Shown: positions 24,680-37,318, numbered from the stretch's first letter. The stretch is DNA of 64,000 nt from Eutypa lata (GCA_022661535.1 JAKULF010000001.1:1178001-1242000); one strand, 5' to 3'. Numbers and translations: made by a program. The notes: a model not told the origin generated them from the sequence alone.

Positions 24680-25735
24680 CGCTATTACTCCAAGATGTGA
24701 AAACTCGATTATAAAAGAGTTCAGAGTGGAAATAGAATTGCCTCTCAGTAAGGGTTCGAGTTAGCAGTCCCAAATTCATTGAAGGCATGTCCATCTCTGT
24801 GGTGCTTCTAGTAAGCCTAAGGGACACAGTAAGCGAGTAATGGTAGGTTCGATCTATGATAACTTCAGCAATTCAATCCAACTGGTCACGTTCTATTTTA
24901 ACTGAGACACTGCCACGTGTGGAATATGTAGGAATGTGTAAAAACCTTGTAGCGACAAAGGCAATATTCCCCGGCTACCTCATTAAGTAGGCAGGAAGTA
25001 TATTGGTGTATTCTTAGGATTTCCCATTAAAATGTATGACGCCCTGATTCTAAGACCCCGAGGTTTCACAGCAGGCTCATCATCGTGATGGCCATCGATT
25101 ATATTTCACTTTCGCTGAGACTTTCCAAATATATAGACACGGATATGATCGTATTGCCCAACATGAGACTTGTGAGATGTATATGAATAGATCGTAGTTC
25201 TAGATTCAGTGTGTGGTATCATATTTTCCAAGTCCAGGACGGAACCATACACACGAAACCAATCACCATGAGGATGTCGTATGGCACGGTAAGACTGTTA
25301 TACCACTATCGCATCCGGACTACTTCCTCCTTCTTGGCCAGAGCAATCGCACCAATTCTTGTAATTGCCGACAAGTATACTTTAGGTATTCGTATGTATT
25401 TTCTCCTGCCAGAAATATACTTTGTTAGCCATTCCATTACGTTCGTAGACATGTCCATATATCGCAACGATCCCCCTCCCCTCCTTTCCTATCTTCTTAG
25501 ACTATACTTTTATACCCAAAAGCTTTCCTTCTTTCTAGTTCACGAGCACCGTGTCAGGCATCTCTAGTTGGCTTTGAGTTGTCAGACCAATGTTATTGTC
25601 AGCCTAAAAACAAGACTCTAGGTCTTCATTAGGCTATACAAATCTATCAGCGCTCTGTTTACACCGGCAGACGCCGCCTTCTTATCAAATAAACCCACAG
25701 CTAGCAATAACCTCCTTCATTCTTTCAATGAGCAA
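24680..25735. other. Shared divergent promoter region
   Basis: About 1 kb between the STAND-like gene (leftward) and the AAA ATPase gene (rightward). Plus-strand frames around 25211-25567 overlap but match no known family. Confidence 0.5.
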
Positions 25736-28700
25736 ATGTTGGGCCATGACGGAAACAATGACATTTCCCCTAGTGGTGAGGGTAGTAAGGACGCGATGGA
25801 TGCTCTAACTACAAACGCCAGTTCGAAATATGGTGGTCACCCTTCCGGCAATAATGCGCCTGAAGCCCAGGTGACCCACAGCTCCCCTCATGAAGCGAGT
25901 ACCGCGCTGTTGGAAGAGTTAGGAAGAGTGCAAAAGAAACTCTCTAAGATCGATCAGCGGACTCAGCTAGGAACTAAGGCGATATACAATGTCAATTCTT
26001 TAATGGCTCTTCTTGCGGACAAGGAGTCCCTGCAATCTTACATCTTCAACCGCAGACAGTCTAATGTTATCTCTGACGGGCCTTCCTTTCTCGAGAAAGG
26101 GAGAGAGAAAGAGAGCATCGCAACGAGATCCGATGGCGATGGAGATGTCGGTGAAAACTTGCAAAGCTACTTGGATTACGAGAAGCGAAAATTAGAGGTG
26201 AAACATGAGCAAGAGATGAGAATATTTGACCTCACGAGCAATGACTTAGCTACTTATGTGTATGGTGAAAAGCACATAAACAGCACGAAAACACAAGGAG
26301 GAATCGACGAGGGGGGGAAATCTCCCCCAAACACCAAGCCTATTCTCAACTGGGTAGACTGGTACGCCTTCAAAGCTTCTGGCCAAGCCCTAGAAGAGTC
26401 ATTTGTGGTTGATGTCCTTATAGGGGAACCGATCCTCCCAGGTCATTCTGCCATGATCTACAACCCTCGCCAGAGACAGAAACAGCCTGTATTCTTCGAT
26501 GAACAGAATGACGGAGTTCCAAGGGAGTTGACATACCGAGGCCAAGACCCGCTGCCCGAGCGAATTAGAATTCGATCTAATTCTCTCGTATCTATTTTAG
26601 ACAGGGTTCTTGGGTTTAAAGTCTCCTATTACATGAGACGCAGAAATTCCGATGGGGTCCCTACGATTGTGATGGTACGGCCATTCAAAGCCCTCTCTTT
26701 TCACCAAAACCATTTGCGAGATTGGTACGCCAGTATGAAAAGCAAATCCTTGCCAGGAACTGGTCACCAGGGAGGTTTGGTCGAAGACAAAATACCATCT
26801 ACTACACTAGATGCTCACAAGTCCGATACTCCATCGAACGAAGCAACGGAGAAGGGGCTTGTTAAGGGTCAAAATACCAATATTTTTGATTCTGAGGAAC
26901 CCGCCCAGGCTGATAGAAAACTACATGAAGAAGATCATATCACACTGTCGCCAACTGCACACTCCCACCTGCGCTGCCTTCTTGATTTCATCGATACGAC
27001 GATAGTACGGAAGCAGGAATTTCTGGCAAGGCATTGTAAACGGGTAACTTTCATTGATCTATGGCATCTTTTCAAACCCGGCGCTGAAGTTATTGAGCCC
27101 GGGGACAAGCACCTGCAGTGCTACAAGGTCATCAAGGTGACTAGCCCTCAACACAATGTCTCGACTCCGCTGCCATTTCGACTTTTTCGTATCAAAGAGA
27201 AACAACAGCCGACAGTGTCTATTCACTGCGTTTACCTAGACTTCGACGGGACCCACCTTGGCCCAGTCTCGAGGAAATTTGACATTGCACGTTATCAAGG
27301 CGAGAAGGACATTATGGCCCTTCCTATCTACCCTCTCTCTCTTGCTGAGAACAATAGTGCAATCCGCCAAACACTCATTGAGAGGGGGAAGAAATTCCTT
27401 CAAGCAGTACACGTGGGGCATATGCACTATAATGGCTTGTCGTTAGATTCTAGAGACGAGATCGATAGCCAAGTCATGGTCGACTTTTCAGAGGCCCTAG
27501 TTGTGCGCGAAGACCGAAAGAACAGAGATTGGAAGCCAAACGTGCAGCTGCGAGCAAAACTGCAGCGTAAAAGTCCACGAAAGAGGAAGGATTTCGACAC
27601 AAGCTCGGACTCGGACTCGGACTCGGACTCGGACTCTGAGGATGACACTGACAATCTCGAGCACTGCGCTGCTGAGTGTTGTGCTGGAGATGCCATATAC
27701 CGCGATAATTATGTAGACGAGAAACAGAACGAGGAGTTTCTCTCGAGCTTACTTTCCAAAGCGGATGACAAAAACCCAGCTCCAATAGCTATCATCGCAA
27801 GAGTACTACAGAAGAACAATATCACGCACGTCATCGATGATGATCTCATAATTATGACGCACCGCGTCTTCGGGTTTGTCCTTCGCAGTAGAAGTTGGGG
27901 TAAGTACCATAAGAAGAATCACATGGTGATTTCTTCTCTTTCATTATGTTCCTCCATTATTTATGATAGCTTCTAGTTGATGATTCCCTTTAACTAATGA
28001 AACGCAGCAAAACTTGATCTGAAAGATCTTATGGATCTAGAGGAATATAGAAATAGACGCAAGGCTGAGAACCCAATTGAAGAAAGTACAAAGGGAAATG
28101 CCTTCGACAACCTCGTTTTCCCAAAAGATGGCCTCGACCGAAAGAAAATCGTGAGGTCGCTAGTGGGTCAGCATTTCCAAGCCAAGGAGTCAGCAGCTGG
28201 TCACGAAATGCAGGCGGATATTGTACGAGGCAAAGGTAATATCTTTAATACTTATCCCTTCGACATAATAGAACGCGGTGAAACTAACAGCTACTAAAGG
28301 GAAAGGTTTAATAATCCTTCTACACGGAGCACCAGGGGTGGGCAAAACGACCACGGCAGGTTAGTAACCACCAGTTGTATGAAGGGTAATCAGCTGGTCC
28401 CCAGACTAATTGGGAGAAAAATAGAATGTATTGCTGAACTATTCAACAAACCCCTGTTCCAGTTAACATGTGGTAGGTATCCCTCCCTATCTTGAACACT
28501 AACAATAAACTGACACTACAGTCTTCTAGGTGACCTCGGGACAACAGCTAGAGAGGTCGAGACGGTTCTGGAGACAAATTTTACGCTTGCCAACAAATGG
28601 GGGTCTATTCTGCTTCTCGATGAAGCAGATGTATTTCTTGCCCGGAGGATACCGCAAGACTTCCAGCGGAATGGTCTTGTTGCTGGTAGGTTTTACACCC

Positions 28701-29793
28701 GGGACAATGCTTCTGACTAATTATTTGATTTTAGTATTCTTGCGTGTACTTGAATATTACTCTGGAGTGCTCTTCCTAACAACCAACCGTATTGGTGACT
28801 TCGATGAAGCCTTTTCGTCCCGTATCCATATCAGTTTGCACTACCCGGTGCTCGATTACGACTCAACCATGGATATCTTCGTCCTCAACTGGAGACTGAT
28901 CAGGGCGCACCTGAAGTATAAGGAGAGGATGCTACATATTGATGAGTTGAGAATTACTGCATTTGTGGCTGACTACTGGACCAAGTATCCAAATGCTCGC
29001 TGGAACGGCCGTCAGATTCGAAATGCGTGTCATACAGCCCTATCCTTGGCAGAATTCGAGGCCCAGACCAATGATGACGGAGTCGTCATAAATCCCGATG
29101 CTGAAGTACGCCTCGGCGTTAGCCACATCGAGACTGTCGCAGATGCTTATCTCGAGTTCATGAAATACCTCCAGGACGTGCGGGATGCCGACCAGGAGAA
29201 GTATGCTTTCCTCATGGGCATCCGTAGACAGGAGGGAAGAAGGGGGATGCCGGAAAACCCGCTAGCACACGATCCCTCGACTGCTTTTCGCAGAGGCCAA
29301 CTAAGTCGGCTTGCAGGGCACAGGGTCCAGTCCGCTGCTAGGTATAGCCGCCCAGAGCAACAGGAGTTCTACCAACAGAATGAACCCTATACCCACTCAC
29401 AAGGAGGTAGTCCAACCCGTCATCGAGGAGCCCCGAACGGGGGTTTAACTATACCCCCATACCAACCATTTTCACAACAGCAGCAAGGGGGGGTGTCGCA
29501 CCAAGCACCTTTCCAACCGCAGCCACAACGAGGTTGGAATCCTGGTCCCGTGGGCGGGTATTACGCAGGAGTTCAAGGTTCCCAACATCAGCAGAGCTCA
29601 TCTCCAGGTAAGCAGTTCCCGGCTTTTAATTACTCTTCTTCGAGTGCCTACAGAACGCCCTCGTTTATTAGTGGGTGCACTTGCTTCCAAGTCACCGCGG
29701 GTAATTCAATATGAAAGGCAGCTGACTTCGAATATTATAGGCCCAGAATCGCCCCCGGCCAGTAGTCAGTATGGGCAGCATCTGCAGCCTTGA
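25736..29793 (+). CDS. AAA-family ATPase with long N-terminal region
   Basis: Seven exons: 25736..27899, 28008..28235, 28300..28359, 28425..28472, 28530..28685, 28735..29607 and 29741..29793; 1193 residues. The N-terminal 720 residues include a coiled-coil stretch, a region of the type often called DUF7025 (GQALEESFVVDVLIGEPILP onward) and an acidic Ser-Asp run. The AAA core follows: Walker A GAPGVGKT (807-814), Walker B LLLDEAD (861-867), sensor-1 TTNR (901-904) and a candidate arginine finger R915 in AFSSRIH. A helical lid (ARWNGRQIRNACHTALSL) and a Gln/Pro-rich tail end the protein. The family occurs widely in filamentous ascomycetes; the substrate is unknown, with protein remodelling the likely role. 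All catalytic motifs are intact, and the splices at Walker A and B are each needed to keep the frame. Confidence 0.87.
27605..27634 (+). repeat. Hexanucleotide (TCGGAC)5 coding for a Ser-Asp run
   Basis: Five exact TCGGAC copies inside exon 1 of the AAA ATPase gene encode alternating Ser and Asp, extended by acidic codons. Such runs are slippage-prone and often disordered or phosphorylated. Confidence 0.85.
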
Positions 29794-30911
29794 GTAGCAA
29801 GTAGGTGTAGGATTGAAGTCGGGAAAGAATACACGACACAGGAAATACACGGCGCAGGAAATACACGATACAGGAAACATACGACACAGGCAATACACGA
29901 TACAGGAAATACGTAGCGCAGGAAATACATGACGCGGGAAATACACGACATGGTAACTTTTCATTAATACCAAGTCAATCGTTACTATTATCATATGAAA
30001 CCAAATGCATCCAGATGGAAATTTCGTGCCGAGAGTATCTTCAGTGCCATATCAACTAAATTATTGGAGCGCAGCCTCTCACAAGGCAGCATATATATAG
30101 TACACACTTATGAAATCAGTCGCAAAGGTATCTTTGATGATATATAAGTACTTGACGGGCAAATCATAATAAGGCTGAGCATCCTCTGGAGCCCATAATC
30201 TGAGCAGGTATCTAATATTAGAATCAAAGTTTGCGGGGTTTGTCTGTCCATAAACGGGAGGATGCCGGCGTGAGGCGCAGCAGTGTACTATCAGAACCCA
30301 GACCCCTGGATTGACGCACTGCATGTTACACCCTCAGAAATGAGCGGCTGTAGCACGACAAGAAAGTAGTAATATCTCCTAACGAAGGGAGAAATAAAAA
30401 GCGTAGCTACTGAGCAAGAAATTATCGGCCAAAGACTTTGCCCAGTATATGTGTGACAAGGATGTGAAGGCTTGGAACTGAGGTTCTATTCAACTAATAA
30501 TTTTCTTTAGTCCTAAGGTCCATGAGGTCCTTCTATCTGCTCTGTATGACCTGTAGGGTCGTCCACTATATATATATATATAAAACAAAGGTACGTATGT
30601 GTAATATTCTTTTGCCGCCCTAGCCGCTGCTAATAGCTGTTGGCTCTCATTAGGCATTTATGCAGTCCTGTGATCGTCACATGACCTTCAAGTGTTCGTG
30701 AGTTGGCTGTCCTTTGCAGCTATCCTGCAGCTAACAACGCTTGGCTCCATTCACCGTATGACAATATTTCCCACCATTCCCTAAACCCTGGTCTTTCTTT
30801 TATCGCATTCATATTGGAGACTGAAGAGAGCTCTACCTCCCGAGCTCCATAATTAGTTGGAAGTAAAGCTAGCTACGTAGGACAACAAGAAACGTACAAG
30901 ACGAAAATACG
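29794..30911. other. Intergenic with minisatellite
   Basis: Contains the 16 bp minisatellite listed separately and a short (TA)n tract near 30571. It ends at the promoter of the epimerase gene. No coding signal; minus-strand frames across the minisatellite are repeat artefacts. Confidence 0.5.
29822..29953. repeat. 16 bp minisatellite, about 8 copies
   Basis: The unit is close to GGAAATACACGAYACA. Copies start at 29841, 29857, 29873, 29889, 29905, 29921 and 29937, preceded by a longer variant at 29822. Register is kept exactly while bases vary. It lies just past the stop codon of the AAA ATPase, probably in its 3' UTR. Confidence 0.88.
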
Positions 30912-31931
30912 ATGGCTACCACGATTCTCATCACGGGGGCCACCGGCCTGATCGGCTTTCGCATTCTCCTTGGTGCTCTTGCCGGTGGCTACAACGTGCG
31001 CTACACGGCACGGTCCGAAGAGAAAGCCCGGGTGGTCTCCTCGAACCCCGCAGTACAAAAACTGACACCCGGCGACCGCCTCTCCGCAGTCATCATTCCG
31101 GACTTCACCATCGACGGCGCCTTTGACTCTGCCTTGCAAGGAGTCACGCACATCATCCACGCCGGCTCACCTGTGCCGGTGCCGACCTATGATCCCACGA
31201 CACAGATCTTCGAGCCCACGGTGAAGATCTCGTCGGGCCTGCTCTCCTCCGCGCTTAAAACACCCAGCGTGCAGCGCGTCGTTATCACCTCGTCAATCGC
31301 GGCAAACATCGGTCTCACGCCACTCCTCACCGCTGTCTCCGCTTCTACGCGCCCCCCGCTGCCCAGCCCTGTCCCATCTACCTTCGGCGATGTCTTCGAG
31401 GGGTATATACTGGGCAAGATGGTAGAGATGCACAACACGGATGAGTTCGTGAAGACGCGCAATCCCCATTTTACTCTTTCCTACGTGATTCCTGGATACG
31501 TCTTCGGCCGCAACGAGCTCGCCCTCGACGCGGCAATGATGCAGACGCAGAATAGTTCGAATAACTTTCTAATGATGGGCATGGTGGGCGCAGAACTGCC
31601 TTTCCCCATTCACGGTAGCTTTGTGCACATTGACGACTTGGCTGAATTCCATTTGCGCGTGGTGTTTCTCGAACCCGGGATAGGAGAGCCCACGGATTAT
31701 GGTATTTGTACCAAGGTAGATTATGGGACATTGTTCGATCATGTTGAGAAGGCGTTCCCCAAGGCTGTTGCATCGGGGTTGTTCAAGAGAGGAAAGGTGC
31801 TCACGTTGCCCGTTGAATATGACTCTAGTAATGTAGAGAAGATTTTAGGAACGAAGTTGAGAAGCTTTGAGAGCGCGGTGGTAGATGTTGCAGGCCAGTA
31901 TCTTGAGAAGCTGGGGAAGGAAAAAGAGTGA
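30912..31931 (+). CDS. NAD(P)-dependent epimerase / dihydroflavonol-reductase-like
   Basis: Single exon, 339 residues. It opens with an extended-SDR Rossmann motif (TILITGATGLIGFRILLGAL). VTHIIHAGSPVPV and QRVVITSSIAANIG are the usual strands 4 and 5, and FEGYILGKMVEM carries the YxxxK catalytic pair. The C-terminal half (LSYVIPGYVFGRNELALD, GSFVHIDDLAEFHLRVVFLE) fits fungal relatives of dihydroflavonol 4-reductase and methylglyoxal reductase, which reduce aldehydes or ketones with NADPH. The substrate is unknown. The coding region is GC-rich relative to its flanks and is intact. Confidence 0.87.
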   Translation: MATTILITGATGLIGFRILLGALAGGYNVRYTARSEEKARVVSSNPAVQKLTPGDRLSAVIIPDFTIDGAFDSALQGVTHIIHAGSPVPVPTYDPTTQIFEPTVKISSGLLSSALKTPSVQRVVITSSIAANIGLTPLLTAVSASTRPPLPSPVPSTFGDVFEGYILGKMVEMHNTDEFVKTRNPHFTLSYVIPGYVFGRNELALDAAMMQTQNSSNNFLMMGMVGAELPFPIHGSFVHIDDLAEFHLRVVFLEPGIGEPTDYGICTKVDYGTLFDHVEKAFPKAVASGLFKRGKVLTLPVEYDSSNVEKILGTKLRSFESAVVDVAGQYLEKLGKEKE

Positions 31932-32775
31932 TGTAAATTAGAGCAGCAGAGGTGTAGTTGCGAAACATGCCAAGACGGAATAAGATAGCTGAGCCTATGT
32001 TCTGTCTGCGCAGGTTCACGGCGTACGACTATTACGACTACTATCACTACCAGTCTGCCCTGCATCTTGGTCGATGCAATGTGAATTGATCCACGGGTAT
32101 CAATAACCTATGATGCGGTAACTATGATATCATCTCGATATTCGTAAGACGAAGGAGAACAAATCTACAAAGTGTAGGACTATATTAGTGGCAACCTGTC
32201 GACAACCGTTCTAGTGGGGTGCATGGGTGCCTGCATATAGCCCCCAGCCCGCTCTCCCTCTCGGCCAGTGTAAGCGTTTAGAACTGCATGAGCATTTGAA
32301 CCCAATAATGTTGTCATACCTAATATATACATAAGAGCCAAGCATTAGACTAGACAATGAACACCAGGGATCTATATGAGTGTCACATCAGAAACAGTCC
32401 TTGCATTCCCTCTGCTAAAGCTCTACGGAAGAAAGAAGCTCCTCAGACTATAGGGGGTGATTCCACCCCAGTGGAGCTACTCACCGACTTTGGCGAGAGT
32501 CTCGCTATTCTGACAATAAATTTCCAAGTAGACTACAAGATATAAAATTTAATCCTAGCAATCCATTCAGCTAACGTGAACTATGGATGGTTACTGACTT
32601 GCCCTAATCATATGCTATGGTAGTACTAACAGTAACACATGTATTATAACATCAACTCTTTTTGGTTTTATTTGTGTATCTGCGTTTGTTGATAGTACAC
32701 GGCCAACACATTTAGCTACACAATGTAGTGCGACTTACCCCATGTTACAACCCAATATCCCACCCTCCATGGTTC
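31932..32775. other. Intergenic
   Basis: Both neighbours are on the plus strand, so this holds the upstream DNA of the receptor-L-domain gene. No recognisable coding or repeat structure. Confidence 0.5.
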
Positions 32776-34541
32776 ATGTTCCTAATATATAGCCTAAAGG
32801 TAAGCCTACGGGTGAAAACATATTTGTTTCCTTGTGCATTATATCTGCCCCTCTGTGAAGGTTCCTGCCCCTTCATAAATAATATTAAGGAGTTGGATGC
32901 TTGTATCGAGCCTGCAAATTCCTCTCTAATTCAAAACAGTGACCTTTGGAAATACTGCATACAGTGGTGGTTAGGCACAATGGGTAAGTCAGGGCCTTCT
33001 ATTTCTAAGGAAAATTCTCACTGTATTAGCAGTCAGTGAATGTCCTGCCCATGAGATCATCATTACCAGCCAAGAAGATATCGATCGCAGTTCCCTGTCT
33101 TGCGCGGACGCAGAATTCAATCTTTGGTTGAAGGTCTTGAATGCAACAGGGACGCTCAATTTCACCACCCTCACAGTGACCCATACAATTGCAATTGCGG
33201 ATAGCCCTCAGTTGGAAATATTGGCCTTCCCCTTATTGAACACTGTGTACGAATTCTGGTTAGATCAGGCACAGGCTCTGACGAATCTGTCTTTACCAAG
33301 CATATCGACTCTAGGAACAGCGAAATTTACTGGGGCACCGAAGTTGACCCTTTTGAACCTACCTCACAACGAAGAGTTGGATCTCACCTTCATTGATGTG
33401 CCTAGGTTGGATTATTTTTCAACCTTTAGAAACATCTCCTCGGCAACCAAGATTGAGACGTCCAACTGTTTTGACTTCCGAAATCTGCAGTATGCCGGTT
33501 ATCTTTCAATTTCGGCCTCAGAGGCCTGTGATGTCTCGCTAGATAGTCTGACAACAATGGGCACCTTGATATTTAGAAATTTATCTGGGGTATATTTTGG
33601 CAATGGTCCAATATCGGTTGAAAACGTGTTTGTCTTAGATAAGAACACATTCGATCCAAAGTACCAGAGGACCTCAGACATTATTGGACTGGATAAACTA
33701 ACAACAGTTGGATCGAGTGTACACATCACCGCCAACTTAAATGCACAGCTGCCTTTCGATGGCCTTATGACTATTGGAGGAGACCTTCAAATTGTCAACA
33801 ATACGAATTGTACTATCAACTTCAACCACCTTACAGAAGTTAAGAACCTGTATATGCTGGACAATATCGCTACGGAGTTGCCGATATTATCTTCTTTGAG
33901 GACAGCCGGCGATATCCACTTGCGTGGAGACATTAATACGTAAGTCTTTACCGAAGTGCTTCTTTAAGCCCGGAGATCATCTTTACCTCTTCACGTGTCC
34001 AGCCAAGAACTCACGGCTAGATAGGTCCCTTAGTCCGAACATCTTCCCAGCCTTGACGTTGGCCAGCGGCACTGTGACTATCGAGCCACGGAACGACTTT
34101 AACTGCTCGAAGCTGATATCGCAACAACGCGACGGCGTAATCAACACATTGGTCTGCAATGGGACAAGCGGACCAACACAGGCTCCAACTACTGCTTCAA
34201 CGGGACTATCCAAAGGGGCTTGGGCCGGTATTGGGGTGGGCATCGGGCTCGTTATGATCGGCGGGATCTCGGTCGCTATTTGGCTCATTCACTTCTTTCG
34301 ACGCTTAGCGAAGAATCTCCATAGCCAGGCGGACATACGTCAGACTGGGAGCAGCAATACTCAGGCTTCTCTGCAGCGGCGCTTGAGTATAGATAGTTTA
34401 CAACAGCCTGACGGACAGGGTGTTGTGCGGGAGAAGCCAGATGATCATATACAAGATATGCATGTATCACCGACTGAGAAACCGGACGACCAGATACACG
34501 AGATGCCTTCAGAGCCAGCGGGATCTTCCAACAATCTCTAA
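32776..34541 (+). CDS. Ecm33-like receptor-L-domain membrane protein
   Basis: Proposed exons are 32776..32983, 33030..33939 and 34034..34541 (541 residues); the first exon and start are uncertain. The central part has the irregular beta-helix repeats of the Ecm33/Sps2 receptor-L type: short strands such as TLNFTTLTVTHTIAIADSPQ, DSLTTMGTLIFRNLSG, LTTVGSSVHITANLN and LMTIGGDLQIVNNTN, with many N-glycosylation sites. A conserved CNGTSG / Thr-Pro linker leads to one transmembrane helix at about 435-459 (GIGVGIGLVMIGGISVAIWL) and a hydrophilic tail with a duplicated EKPDD-x-I-x-(D/E)-M motif. The family is cell-wall or surface-linked. Here a transmembrane helix replaces the GPI signal of yeast Ecm33, so the protein is probably an integral plasma-membrane protein. 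Confidence 0.7.
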
Positions 34542-34887
34542 TTACGGTTTGGGTAATATTGCCAACTGATGGAGATACGAGATGAAATAACGGCAGTTTA
34601 CCTCTGTATTTGGTTCAGAAGCTGAAGTTGTCACGGTGTTAGTCAGGTGGTGTAGCTTGTGTAGGCGGGGCAGCTCCCAACTTAATTGCAGTCCGCCATG
34701 ACGGCTGTCTTAAATCTATAAACTCGACCGAATATCATGTGAACCCAACAGAGGAACTCAAGCCAAGGAAAATTTGTTGCATAGGCCAAGGTGGATCATC
34801 CGACGGTTATATAATTACTTGAAATATGTGTTGGTCTGTCTAGATTCTAAGTCTAGTGTTCTATCCTGCTCCAAAAACGGCGAGAAC
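34542..34887. other. Intergenic between convergent genes
   Basis: This holds the 3' flanks of the receptor-L-domain gene (plus) and the SDR gene (minus). Nothing recognisable. Confidence 0.5.
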
Positions 34888-35747
34888 CTAGGTCCAAGCG
34901 TAACCAAATTCGCACCAGCCACCATCTACATACCATTCCTGCCGGTTAACCATTTTGCTGTCATCGCCCAATAAGAAAGCAATGCTAGCAGCGATCTCCT
35001 CAGGCTTCGCCCAACGCTTGGTCAGCGACGGGATGTTATGGTCTTCCTTCACATTCCAGAATTCGCCGTTGGTCATAAGCACCGGCTGTCTGACCATGTC
35101 GGTGTCGATAGCGCCGGGGCAAAGAGCATTGACCCGGATGCCCCTTGGAGCCCCTTCGAAAGACGCACACTTGGTTAGACCAATAATGGCATGCTTCGAC
35201 GCGCAGTAGCAAGACATCCCCGGTGACGCGTATTTGCTCATGATGCTACCGCAGTTGACGATGCTGCCGCCGTTCTTTATGTTCTTCATCTCGTACTTGA
35301 GGCAGTTGAACGTCCCAACCACGTTGGTGTCGTGCAACAGGTTCAAATCTTCGAGAGGCATATCCGTGATTGGAAATATCCTATCGTTCATCTTGGCTGT
35401 AAGATATGTCAGTAACCGTTTTGGAAACAACGATGCAGTAGTGAGGGGACCATACCAGCCACATTAGCAGCACCGTGGAGCGGACCAAACTTGGCCACAG
35501 TGGCATTAATCCATGCTTCGACCTGTTCTTGTTTGCTGACATCGCAAATCATGGTCAACATACGATCTTTCGCTTCAGGGATGTCTTCGTGAATTCCAGC
35601 AAGAGCCTTGGCGAGGTTTTCCTCGGACGTGGCGGCCATTGATACCTTGGCGCCACGGGCAAGGAGGTGTCGAGCAGTCGCCAAGCCGGCGCCCCGGCTG
35701 GCTCCGGTGACAGCAAAAACCTTGTCTTGAAAGGGTAGATTGGCCAT
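34888..35747 (-). CDS. Short-chain dehydrogenase/reductase (classical SDR)
   Basis: Two exons, 35456..35747 and 34888..35396, with a 59 nt intron (GTATGG...CAG); 266 residues. The cofactor site is FAVTGASRGAGLATARHLLA (TGxxxGxG), followed by MICDVSKQEQVEAWI and HGAANVAG in place of NNAG. After the splice come DTNVVGTFNCLKYEM, SIVNCGSIMSKYASPG and the catalytic YCASK (YxxxK), then RVNALCPGAIDTDMV and the C-terminal WYVDGGW. The length and motifs fit a cytosolic NAD(P)-dependent oxidoreductase. The exact substrate is unknown. Intact. Confidence 0.9.
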
Positions 35748-36792
35748 GGTAATGTAACGGTATGTCCGGACCCGGGAAAAAGAATTTACAAATCAATTTC
35801 ACACTCGGTCACTTGGTACGAGTAAGGAATGAGTATAAGAGCAAATATATGTAAGCAGGAGGCAATGCATAATCTCGTTACGATTGTCCATGTTCTCCTT
35901 TTCATCTCTCGATCGCCGATGGCACCAACTCTATTATATGGGATCTGAGACGTTCTCCACTGCATGACGACGGCTTTTCGGGTCCTGAGTGACTTGCCAG
36001 AAGGAACTTCCCGTCCATTCTCCGCTTAGATAGAGTTTTGGGGTTGAGTTGAGGCTGTTCAGCCTCTTGCCGGCTACCGAGATGGCGATCTTCGTTCTGT
36101 TTTGACATCGCGTACGAAGTACTTACCATCCTAAGACCTGCACAGACTTGCACGGGCCTTAACCGGACCCCACTCCCGCCGTTGACGGCTCGGGGAATAC
36201 AAAACGATCTACGATATATAGAGTCTTGGCTATGAACACACCCCCACTGACCCAAATATCACTTACCTAGAGGAGTAAATCAAATCCCAGCTATGACTGT
36301 ATCTTCACATGTATTGCCAATGTCTGATTTGCAATAACTGCATACATAGTTTCTGAACCCTATTTCCATGTAAACCCTTTCAACCTCCCTGATTAGCCGA
36401 GACTCTTGGCTATCCGAGAGCCTTCGTCTATGATAATCCACTAGCTATATTTCAACCTACATCGGTGATATGGAAAGCATTCGAGATGCCCTATTACGAT
36501 AGTCATAGCTTCCGGTCCGGCGTTTAATGGAGATAACCACGCTTGTTCGGCACTTACCGGTCGTGGGGAACACTACGAAGCCGGGGGTTTTCTGAGCGCT
36601 AAATGCCGACCCACCCCCTGAGATTCTAGTCCGGGGTATTGTCCGGGGTATTGGTATAAGGCCGGGAACATACATTAAGTATGCATGCCTACTGACTCAG
36701 TGGCATCGAGGACCGGATCCTCGTACACACACAGTATTATCCTGACGTTTTAGGATATTCAGAATAGTAGTATTTTCATGCTGTTTAATATG
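35748..36792. other. Intergenic, promoter of the SDR gene
   Basis: Upstream DNA of the SDR gene and unique sequence up to the foldback element. No gene recognised. Confidence 0.5.
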
Positions 36793-37318
36793 GAGTGATG
36801 CTAGCCGCTGATTACCTTTTTGGCTTACACACTGATTACTTTTTTCAGACATCTGCCACCAGTTGTCGCCAACTAACATCACTTCGCTATAGCACCCACT
36901 TCTTAGCTGCCACCACCTAGCTGCCACCACTTAACTGCTACCACTTAATTGTTACCATTATATAACTATTAAAGTACATAATATAACCAAACAATATACA
37001 TTTAAAGCTTACTTTATCATTTATTTATATGCATAATTTAACTTGGTTATAATAATAATGTTTAATTATAAAGGTTACAAAAATAATAAAGGTAATGGTA
37101 ATTATATCGTGGTAGCAACTAAGTGGTGGCAACTAGGTAGTGGCAGCTAAGTGGTGGCAGCTAAGGAATAGGTGCTAGATTTTAAGGGGCACACCTGTAA
37201 TTACCTATAAGCTCTATAGTTGATATAATTGATGGCAAGTAGCGGCACATGATAACACATGACACAAAAAGTAATCAGTGTATAAGCCAAAAAAAGTAAT
37301 CAACGGCTAATATCACTC
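36793..37318. mobile_element. 526 bp foldback MITE with 8 bp target duplication
   Basis: Terminal inverted repeats of about 53 bp start GAGTGATGCTAGCC on the left; the right end, read in reverse, is GAGTGATATTAGCC. Both continue with TTGGCTTA and CACTGATTAC. Inside them lie further inverted copies of a CTTAGCTGCCACCA motif (about 36895-36955 against 37110-37165), so most of the element can fold on itself around an AT-rich centre. The flanks are the perfect 8 bp duplication TTAATATG (36785..36792 and 37319..37326). It has no coding capacity. An 8 bp duplication fits hAT transposases, though the ends lack the usual CAG start. Confidence 0.85.

Noticed and set aside
29692..29994. Minus-strand frames rich in Cys/Phe/Val across the minisatellite
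   Set aside because: The amino acid pattern is just the 16 bp repeat read through; no start context or family.
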